From Chelydra serpentina (taxonomy: Eukaryota; Chordata; Testudines; Chelydridae), in the NCBI GenBank assembly GCA_037349315.1, contig JBAIAC010000004.1, positions 39,125,001-39,189,000 of the forward strand: a DNA stretch of 64,000 bases, given 5' to 3'. This document shows, piece after piece, positions 55,260 to 64,000 of this stretch. The notes under the pieces were generated by a model. The model worked only from the letters and a program-made list of their open reading frames with translations, had not been told where the DNA came from and searched no databases. A program made the position numbers and the translations under genes. Position 1 is the first letter of the stretch; each line of letters opens with the position of its first letter.

Positions 55260-56055
55260 CAGTCGCTAGAAATTTGTTGAATTGATGAGTTTATTACCCT
55301 CTCACTCAGTTCAGGAAAAACTATGCCCTCCCAAAGGATAAGGTTTCTTAGAGTAGATTCAGTCTTATGAAAATAACCAACCCATACATAAATGGGGTAG
55401 AGCTCTTGTATATCTATACTTGGCAGAATTCAATTTGTATTTTTTTATAATATTGATTGCATAAACAGCTAAGTAAAGATCCTTAAATCATACTCAAGTT
55501 CTCAAGCAGCATTTTCTTTGCTTATCCAAAAACTGATTATCGATAGAAATATTTTTTGTCTGTGTGTATGGTGAAATGGATATTTACTGACAAATCTAAT
55601 CCTTCCAAGCCTACACTTGCATCTGATGTATAGAAAAATAAGTTGCAAGAAGAGTTTGGTTTGTTTTAGACCTGGGAAGGATTTTCCAGGAAGGAAACCT
55701 GGACAAGTCCTGAGAGGCCATGGAATAGGCTGAACTAAAGCTCTTCTCGTCTTTCTAATGAAATCTTCTATGTGACTCTGGAGCATCCATAATATCTGTA
55801 GCTGCAATATAAGCAACAATCTGGGCCCTCTGACACTGTGTTCAGTGTAGCATCCAGTCCATTAGTAGGATCTGCCCTTGAAGCTAAAAACTTTTTAGAA
55901 GTACTTAACAACTTGATATCCACAGAATCTGCTGTTATTTCTGCCCTTAACTTCCTTCCTTCCCTAAAAAAAGAAAAGAAAAGCCGAGAACCACAGAAAA
56001 GAGAAAATGGCTGCCTAAAAGTAAGGTCCTGTAACTAGGAACAAAGAATATAGGC
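55260..56055. other. Gene-free interval with AT-rich repeat copy 2
   Basis: The portion about 55490-55630 is related to 28125-28290 (see that entry). No exon is supported. An A-rich stretch occurs at about 55966-56010. Confidence 0.4.
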
Positions 56056-56059
56056 CACA

Positions 56060-58945
56060 TACACCAAATGTGGGGGGATTACCCTGGAAATTATGAGACT
56101 GTCTTAAATGCCTATACACAAATGCAAGAAGCCTGGGGAACAAGCAGGGAGAACTGGAAGTCCTGGCACAGTCAAGGAATTAGGATGTAATTGGAATAAC
56201 AGAGACTTGGTGGGATAACTCACATGATTGGAGTACTGTCATGGATGGATATAAACTGTTCAGGAAGGATAGGCAGGGCAGAAAAGGTGGGGGAGTTGCG
56301 TTGTATGTAAGAGAGCCGTATGACTGCTCAGAGCTCCAGTATGAAACTGCAGAAAAACCTGAGTCTCTGGATTAAATTTAGAAGTGCAAGCAACAAGGGT
56401 AATGTCGTGGTGGGAGTCTGCTACAGACCACCAGACCAGGGGGATGAGGTGGACGAGGCTTTCTTCCAGCAACTAACAGAAGTTGCTAGATCACAGGCCC
56501 TGGTTCTCATGGGTGACTTTAATCACCCCGATATCTGGTGGGAGAGCAATACAGCAATGCACAGACAATCCAGGAAGTTTCTGGAAAGTGTAGGGGACAA
56601 TTTCCTGGTGCAAGTGCTGGTGGAACCAACTAGGGGAAAAGCTCTTCTTGACCTGCTGCTCACAAACAGGGAAGAAATAGTAGAGGAAGCGATAGTGGAT
56701 GGGAACCTGGGAGGCAGTGACCATGAGATGGTCGAGTTCAGGATCCTGACACAAGGAAGAAAGGAGAGCAGTAGAACAGAGACCCTGGACTTCAGAAAAG
56801 CAAACTTCGACTCCCTCAAGGAACTGATGGGCAAGGTCCCCTGGGAGAATAACACAAGGGGGAAAGGAGTCGAGGAACGCTGTCTGTATTTTAAAGAATC
56901 CTTATTGCGGTTGCAGGAACAAACCATCCCGATGTGTAGGAAAAAAAAGTAAATATGGCAGGCGACCAGCTTGGCTTAACAATGAAATCCTTGCTCGTCT
57001 TAAACACGAAAAAGCAGCTTTCAAGAAGTGGAAGATTGGACAAATAACCAGGGAGGAGTATAAAAATATTGCTCAGGCATGCAGGAGTGAAATTAGGAAG
57101 GCCAAATCACACTTGGAGTTGCAGCTAGCCGGAGATGTTGGGAGTAACAAGAAGGGTTTCTTCAGGTATGTTAGCAACAAGAAGAAAGTCAAGGAAAGTG
57201 TGGGCCCCTTGCTGAATGAGGGAGGGAACCTAGTGACAGAGGATGTGGAGAAAGCTAGTGTACTCAATGCTTTTTTTGCCTCCGTCTTCACAGACAAGGT
57301 CAGCTCCCAGACGGCTGCACTCCGCAGTACGGTATGGGGAGGAGGTGACCAGCCCTCTGTGGAGAAAGTAGTAGTTCAGGGCTATTTAGAAAAGCTGGAC
57401 GAACACAAGTCCATGGGGCCGGATGCACTGCATCCGAGGGTGCTAAAGGGGTTGGTCGATGAGATTGCAGAGCCATTGCCATTATCTTTGAAAAATCATG
57501 GCAATCGGGGGAGGTCCCAGATGACTGGAAAAAAGCTAATGTAGTGCCCATTTTTAAAAAAGGGAAGAAGGAAGATCCGGGGAACTACAGGCCAGTCAGT
57601 CTCACCTCAGTCCCTGGAAAAATCATGTAACAGGTCCTCAAGGAATCAATTCTGAACCACGTAAAGGAGAGGAAAGTGATCAGGAACAGTCAGCATGGAT
57701 TCACCAAGGGCAAGTCATGCCTGACTAACCTAATTGCCTTCTATGATGAGATAACTGGCTCTGTGGATGAGGGGAAAGCAGTGGATGTGCTATTTCTTGA
57801 CTTTAGCAAAGCTTTTGGTACGGTCTCCCACAGTATTCTTGCCAGCAAGTTAAAGTAGTATGGGCTGGATAAATGGACTGTAAGGTGGATAGAAAACTGG
57901 CTAGATGGTCGGGCTCAACGGGTAGTGATCAATGGTTCCATGTCTAGTTGGCAGCCGGTATCAAGTGGAGTGCCCCAAGGGTCAGTGCTGGGGCCGGTTT
58001 TGTTCAATATCTTCATTAACGATCTGGAGGATGGTGTGGACTGCACCCTTAGCAAGTTTGCAGATGACCCTAAACTGGGAGGAGTGGTTGATACGCTGGA
58101 GGGTAGGGATAGGATACAGAGGGACCTAGACAAATTAGAGGATTGGGCCAAAAGAAATCTGATGAGGTTCAACAAGGACAAGTGCAGAGTCCTGCACTTA
58201 GGACGGAAGAATCCCATGCACTGCTACAGACTAGGGACCGAATGGCTGGGCAGCAGTTCTGCAGAAAAGGACGTAGGGGTTATGGTGGACGAAAAGCTGA
58301 ATATGAGTCAACAGTGTGCCCTTGTTGCCAAGAAGGCTAATGGCATTTTGGGTTGCATAAGTTGGGGCATTTCCAGCAGATCGAGGGACGTGATCATTCC
58401 CCTCTATTCAGCACTAGTGAGGCCTCATTTGGAGTACTGTGTCCAGTTTTGGGCCCCACACTACAAGAAGGATGTGGATACATTGGAAAGAGTCCAGCGG
58501 AGGGCAACAAAAATGATTAGGGGGCTGGAGCACATGACTTATGAGGAGAGGCAGAGGGAACTGGGATTGTTTAGCCTGCAGAAGAGAAGAATGAGGGGGG
58601 ATTTGATAGCTGCTTTCAACTACCTGAAAGGCGGTTCCAAAGAAGATGGATCTAGACTGTTCTCAGTGGTAGAAGATGACAGAACAAGGAGTAATGGTCT
58701 CAAGTTGCAGAGGGGGAGGTTTAGGTTGGATATTAGGACAAACTTTTTCACTAGTAGGGTGGTGAAGAACTGGAATGGGTTACCTAGGGAGGTGGTGGAA
58801 TCTCCTTCCTTAGAGGTCTTTATGGTCAGGCTTGACAAAGCCCTGGCTGGGATGATTTAGTTGCGTTTGGTCCTGCTTTGAGCAGGGGGTTGGACTAGAT
58901 GATCTCCTGAGGTCCCTTCCAACCTGAGATTCTATGATTCTATGA
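56060..58945 (+). mobile_element. CR1 LINE, near full length in ORF2, plus strand
   Basis: The element runs from about 56060 (diverged 5' part) to the terminal ATTCTATGATTCTATGA at 58945. It contains the endonuclease start (CCTGGGGAACAAGCAGGGAG region, about 56131), endonuclease, linker, RT and the 3' UTR with 'gagcagggggttggactaga'. It is collinear with the minus-strand copy at 22726-25721 and differs by scattered substitutions and small indels. Flanks differ, so the two are separate insertions. Confidence 0.93.
56320..58860 (+). pseudogene. CR1 ORF2 (endonuclease-reverse transcriptase), multiply broken
   Basis: Endonuclease and linker are encoded at 56320-56952: [25 protein letters not shown], and [10 protein letters not shown] with the catalytic SDH motif intact. 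An A-run near 56939-56948 (GGAAAAAAAAG) then shifts the frame. RT resumes at 57113-57544, changes frame at CCATTGCC (about 57475), has TAA in place of Glu (57628-57630), then [10 protein letters not shown] and [11 protein letters not shown] (Asp retained). AAG-to-TAG at about 57856 precedes the long final frame 57925-58860 with [21 protein letters not shown] and [17 protein letters not shown]. Five or more lesions make it non-autonomous. Confidence 0.92.
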
Positions 58946-58949
58946 TAAC

Positions 58950-59300
58950 ACAGGCCACAGAACTCTGAAATTATGCTCTAGTTCAGAAAGGAATTCTCTC
59001 TTCAGATGTTTTTCTAATCTTGTTTTAAAAGTTTCCATAGATGGAAATCCTACCAGAACCCTTGGCAAATTGTTCCAATGATTAATTACCATCACCGTTA
59101 AAATTGTCTGCCTTATTTACGGTCTCACTTTTTCTAGCTTCAACTTTCCACCACTGGGGCTTGTTTTACCTCTTTCTGCTATATTGAAGAATACATTATC
59201 AAACATCTGGTCCCTGTGTAGATAACTTACAGTCTGTGATCTCTTTGTTAAGATGATTAGATTGCGCTCTTGAGTGTTTCATTATAATGCATGTTTTCCA
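58950..59300. other. Gene-free interval
   Basis: Words such as 'gatttttctaatcttgtttt' look like an old LINE trace (perhaps an older CR1 in the minus-coding sense), but no motif is conclusive. Confidence 0.25.
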
Positions 59301-59311
59301 ATCCTTTAATT

Positions 59312-59531
59312 CAGTGGTTTTCAAACTTTTGTACTGGTGACCCCTTTTACACAGCAAGCCTACGAGTGCGACCCCCTTATAAATTAAAAACACATTAAAA
59401 AAATATTTAGCACTATTATAAATGCTGGGGGCGAAGTGGGGCTTGGTGGTGGAGGTTGACAGCTCGCAACCCCCCATGTAATAACTTTGCAACCCCCTGA
59501 GGGGTCAGGACTTTCAGTTTGAGAACCTCTG
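59312..59531. mobile_element. hAT-type MITE with perfect 8-bp duplication (copy 2)
   Basis: The element starts CAGTGGTTTTCAAACTTT and ends AGTTTGAGAACCTCTG, flanked on both sides by CTTTAATT (59304-59311 and 59532-59539). The same family as 16126-16335, slightly longer and with fewer internal deletions. Confidence 0.92.
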
Positions 59532-59539
59532 CTTTAATT

Positions 59540-62500
59540 ATTATTGTGGATCTTTGAACTCTCTCCAATTTATCAATATCGTTCTTGAATTGTAAACATC
59601 AGAACTGGACACAGCGTTCTAGTAGTGATTTGCACCAGTGCCAAATGTAGGCAGTGTAGCCTTCCTAGTCCTACTTCAGATTTCCTTATTTTATACATTA
59701 AAACAAAACAAAACCTTCTTGACTAGCTATCTGACTTTAGGCAACATGGATTGATTCAGCTTCCTTTAGCCTTATAAATGATCTTTGTTCAAATTTCTGA
59801 TTTCTTCACAAGTGAAATAGTTTGGTGGTCTCACTTTAATCTTCTGGCCGTTTCTCTGTTTCTGACTGACGCGCACACACATGCTCCCTCCCTCCCTCCC
59901 TAAATTTGGAAATGCCAGTATTAAGGTTTCCTGTGCAAATCCTTAATTCAGCCCCTTTATGCATGTGCATTGTGATAGTCTTTAATTGCATGATCACCTT
60001 TTATTTTTTTTCCCTGGGTCCCCTGCCTTATTCTGTGCTCTAGGAGTGAATTGGGGTCGTGTAGTGAATGAGACTGTAGGATCTCTGCTGCATTTGTTGT
60101 TTTTCCCTAGCCTTGTCCTGAGAAAAGGATGAACCATTTTAGTTCAGACTTAAAGATCAGCCTGAGGCAGACACTCAGCATGGAATACTTCACCCTGGAC
60201 AGTTGGTTTTGCAAAGTTGTGTGCAACTAACAACAGGATATTTATAATGGAACGTGTTGGGCAACCTAAGCTGTTGGGCTGCTACCTCTGCTACCTATAA
60301 AGATGTATTTAAAATTTGTCTGTCTTGGTAGTCTGCTCAGAGGACAAGAATTGGATAGGGTGATTCAGAGTTCATTTCCAGTTGCAGGGTTAACTTTTAC
60401 GTGTGAAATGACTACAAACATGGATGGCTTTGCAATTCTAAAGTACAGTGTGGCTCCACTTTTTATGTTAATTGCTTACTGGTAACTGATGGGAGGGCTT
60501 CTTATGAGAGAGAACTAAATGATTTGGGAAATGGAATATGGAGTCTCCTCATTCAGTAATGTTTAGGACTGTGTCAGTGACCATCACTGGCATGTAACAT
60601 CTGTTTGGCCATGGGAAATGAATAGTTTCAGTTCAGTTTCCTAGAAGACTGTAATCCATGTCATGTGTCACTATCTTAGTTGATTCTCTCAAGTGTCCGG
60701 AAAGAAAGGAATTTGGAGACTGAACTATCCTCTGGATCTTGGAGCTGATCTCCCCAGAGCAGTTATGAAGCACATCTAGAAGTTAAAATGTAGTGGCACT
60801 GCTCATGTTTATCTGGGTATGGATGACCCATAATGTTTAAATACCTCTTTGTGATTCCTAGGTCTGTCTCTGTCTTAGACCATTCATTTATTTTCCTTTA
60901 AGTTATAGTGCCTATATTTAATCAAGATGGATCAAATAGCAGTTCAGCCTCTTCCTATTCCTTCAATTCAGCACAAGAGAAGCCAGCAACTCACTAACCT
61001 TTACACATGGGTTTCAGTCACTGTGTTTCTCTCTCAGATCCTGTTTCCTTTTTTGTGCTTTCTCCTCTTGTCATGTCCCTAACATGGTTCTCATCCACCA
61101 TATCTGTTAATTCTTCTTTGCTCCCTCTCTCGCAACCCAAAGTGGGTTCAGGTTTTGTCACTGCTCTTTTCTTGGACCTCTCCTCTCTAACTGCTGTGGA
61201 ATTTTCTAGTTTCATCATTCTGTTTCCTCCTGCCATTAAAGGGGCATTACCTAAAATGTTCTGCTTGATATTTGAATAGCAGTAATGGGGCAAGAATAAT
61301 TTTGGTGTTTACCCCATTACATATATGCTTCTTACAGATAGAAGACTTCAGATTCTAGCTGACCAGTATCTTTTCATGACTAAATTTACATCAAATGTAT
61401 TGAAAGCGGGGAAAATACACGCTTTAATGTGATTAACATGGCTACCATGGACTAATTGTGTGTCTATACTAGAATTTTCATCTACACTGGCCAACCTTGC
61501 CAAACAGTGCTTGTTCCTTCAACTGATGTTGAAAGTGATTGTGCTATTGGTGTGGCTCAGAGTCAAAAGTTAAACATTGTGATAGTATTAAGGGGTGTGG
61601 CATGCTTTGCTGCAACAGACGTTGAGTGCTGGTGATCCTGTCCACACAGGGAGACAGCCATTTCACCACTGGCTGAGAGGGAGCACCAAGGGATGAAGCT
61701 GTGTTGGGTGTCAGTTGTTCCAAGTATACCTGAAAGCCCAGTTTGGATACAGTTCCGGACTACTGCATTCATACATTTCACTTGACATTAGCCGTGCAAT
61801 AAAGACAACTTTCATTGTGCGTACTACAGGCAGTCTGCAAAGGTATCAAGATATTCAGTATACAGTGAAGTTCATGGTCACTTTACTTCTCAGCTTCCCA
61901 GTCAGCATTACTTTTTTGCCTTTTTTAAGTAGTTCATCTTTTGAATCAAATTGAAACTTGATTAATAGATTTGCTTTGAAGTATTTTCATTGTATAGGCC
62001 TACCCATTTATTTTGCTGTTCTGCAGCTTCTCTATATTTTTGCTATTTAAGTTTTTTTTTTTTTTAAACTCTATTTTGACATAGGTTGTCATATGTGTCC
62101 ACAATGTGCTCTGGATGTTTATTGTATATATTAACATAAAATAAGTCCCTAACTTAATACATTCTTTCAATCCATTTCCCCCCCCTAAAAGCCTAGGGAA
62201 AAGATGAGCTTTGCAGCATGTCCAAACTTATCAGGTATGGGAGCAAATTCCAAAGTCAAGGTCTTCTTGCAGAGAATGGCTTTCCATCTTGTTTATAAAG
62301 AAGGGGGCTGAAGCACCTCTTAGACTCAACTGCGGTAGTACTACATGAGGAAAGATCCATGCCATTTACAAATAGATAGGCAGGATGGAGAAAAATGACT
62401 CAATTTTCTAAATCTGGTTTTAAAACTCAGATTTATTGCTAAAGTGAGTGTTTTCTACTTTTGTTTAGTTTTCCAGCTGTTAGTAGCATTTAGGATTTTG

Positions 62501-63030
62501 CACAGAGAACTTTTTCCTAAGAAATTTCACACTTAAAATGCTCTGCATGTTGAAAAAGATAGAATGTTAATGAAACACTGGATTTTTCAGTGAAAACAAC
62601 ACAAGTCCATGCTATACTTGCATTCAGCACCATCTTCCAGTGTATTGAACTTCCACAAGTCAAGAAAGCTGAAATTCTTTGCCTTCATCAGTGTTTGCAG
62701 TTTGAAGTCAATGAGGCTTGCTTTTGAAAACCATACTTATAGGCTCCTAAACCCATACTTAAGCACCTAAACTTAGGCTTCCATTTTTTTGAAAGTTTTG
62801 GCCTGTGTTTAAAAAGTTCGGTGTATGGAAAGTATGAATAACACTTGTTAATTCTGAAGAAATTTTGATTTGAAATGTCAAACATTTTATGCCACTAACA
62901 CTTTTTAGAATAAAAATACAACTTTATCCCTGGTGGTGCAAACACTTATCATGCACATGCTTAACTTTAAATATATGAGTAGTTCCATTGAAGTGAACAG
63001 TGCTATTCATGTGGCTAAAGTTACACACTT
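59540..63030. other. Gene-free interval, probably intronic
   Basis: No exon is supported. A minus-strand frame at 61293-61018 (91 codons, Lys/Glu/Arg-rich) is noted separately as a weak candidate. T-runs occur at about 62051-62066. The section 62690-63020 contains fragments of ancient amniote repeats ('cttaactttaaatatatgag'). Confidence 0.35.
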
Positions 63031-63034
63031 GCTA

Positions 63035-64000
63035 AAGCAGCACTCAAGGACGATAAGGCAATTGCGGAGAAACTAAATCAATTCATTGCATCGGACTTCA
63101 TGGCTGAGAATGTGAAGGAGATTTCCAAACCTGAGCCATTCTTTTTAGGTGACAAATCTGAGGAACAGTCCCAGATTGAGGTGTCATTAGAGGAGGTTTT
63201 GGAACAAATTGATAAATTTAACAGGAATAAGTCACCAGGACCAGATGGTATTCACCCAAGAGTTCTGAAGGAACTCAAATGGAACTACTAACTGTAGTCT
63301 GTAACCTATCCCTTAAATCAGCTTCTGTACCAAATGACTGGAGGGTAGCTAATGTGACGCCAGATTTTAAAAAGGGGACCAGAAGTGATTCCAGCAATTA
63401 CAGGCCGGTAAGCCTGACTTCAGTACCGAGCAAACTGGTTGAAACTATAGTAAAGAACAAAATTGTCAGACACACAGATGAACATAATTTGTTGGGGAAG
63501 AGTTAACATCGCTTTAGTAAAGGGAAATAATGCCTCATCAAATTACGAGATTTATTTGAGGGGGTCAACAAGCAATTGGACAAGGGGAATCCAGTGGATA
63601 TAGTGTACTTAAATTTTCAGAAGGCCTTTGACAAGGTCCCTCACCAAAGGCTCTTAATCAAAGTAAGCTGCCATGGGATAAGAGAGAGCTCTGATGAATT
63701 GGTAACTGGGTTAAAAGATTGGAAACAAAGGGTAGGAATAAATGGTCAGTTTTCAGAATGGAGAGAGGTAAATGGTGTCCCCCAGAGGTCTGTACTGGGC
63801 TCAGTCCTATTCAACATATTCATAAACGATCTGGAAAAAGGAGTAAATAGTGAGATGGCAAAATTTGCAGATGATGAGATAGTTAAGTCCCAGGTAGATT
63901 GTGAAGAGCTACAAAAGGATCTTTTGTGACTGGGCAACAAAATGGCAGATGAAATTCAATGTTGATAAATGCAAAGTAATGCACATTGGAAAACATAATC
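63035..64000 (+). mobile_element. CR1 LINE, RT region, runs off the window end
   Basis: RT blocks appear in order over three frames: FNRNKSPGPDGIHPRVLKEL (63214-63273), [16 protein letters not shown] (about 63397), FQKAFDKVPHQRL (first Asp, about 63616) and [21 protein letters not shown] followed by KFADDEIV (63775-63890). Stops are at 63289 and 63504 and a frame change follows DLL at 63929. It belongs to the same broad subfamily as the 12.1-kb copy, judging by 'VDCEELQKDL'. The endonuclease is missing upstream, so the left edge near 63035 is a truncation or deletion point. Confidence 0.85.

Noticed and set aside
1..64000. CRISPR array, bacterial operons or plasmid origin
   Set aside because: No regularly spaced direct repeats, no ribosome-binding-site-led gene clusters. 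All repeats are vertebrate transposons.

Overview
This is vertebrate nuclear DNA, most likely from a turtle (Testudines) or at least a non-avian sauropsid. The call rests on the repeat content. CR1 LINEs dominate and end in the 8-bp ATTCTATG unit. tRNA-like heads of the kind known from tortoise SINEs are present. A PIF/Harbinger element carries both a HARBI1-like transposase and a Myb/SANT-like partner gene. There are also a vertebrate-type DIRS element, hAT and TA/TTA-flanked MITEs, and Ty3/gypsy remnants. No bacterial, phage or CRISPR feature is present. No coding exon of a host gene could be identified with confidence, so the sequence reads as a repeat-rich intergenic or intronic landscape around one CpG-island promoter.

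Layout. 0-9 kb: MITEs, an LTR-like segment with a TATA box, a GC-rich repeat containing a perfect 27-bp hairpin, and CR1 fragments. 9-14.4 kb: a TA-flanked MITE, then a shredded Ty3/gypsy element (zinc knuckle, protease, RNase H, integrase) interrupted by CR1, a hAT MITE and other repeats. 15-21.6 kb: a foldback repeat, a hAT MITE with perfect 8-bp target duplications, and a 5.2-kb Harbinger element with TTA target duplications. 22.7-25.7 kb: a near full-length CR1 on the minus strand. 26.6-32.5 kb: a second gypsy lineage, an unrecognised foldback repeat, and old LINE tails. 32.8-35.6 kb: a CpG island with CCAAT and GC boxes, probably the 5' end of a host gene running rightwards and perhaps a divergent partner. 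35.6-40 kb: quiet sequence and a Harbinger-type MITE. 40.2-46.2 kb: an ancient CR1 with a younger CR1 tail nested in it, then an L2/Rex1-like LINE. 46.5-55.3 kb: a DIRS element with inverted termini, split by a second DNA transposon. 56-58.9 kb: a near full-length CR1 on the plus strand, closely related to the 22.7-25.7 kb copy. 59-64 kb: a hAT MITE, quiet sequence, and a third CR1 running off the end.

The most unusual object is the 2.5-kb element at about 46960-49468. It sits inside the DIRS gag reading frame, has degenerate inverted termini and encodes a protein of about 540 residues with paired-cysteine motifs and a possible DDE-type acidic triad. The protein is broken only by one frameshift and one nonsense codon. 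I could not assign it to a named superfamily. Its gene is preceded by three C/EBP-ATF-like composite sites.

All calls come from reading the sequence. Family names rest on motifs and on remembered consensus features, not on a database search. Element edges marked 'about' are uncertain by tens of bases.
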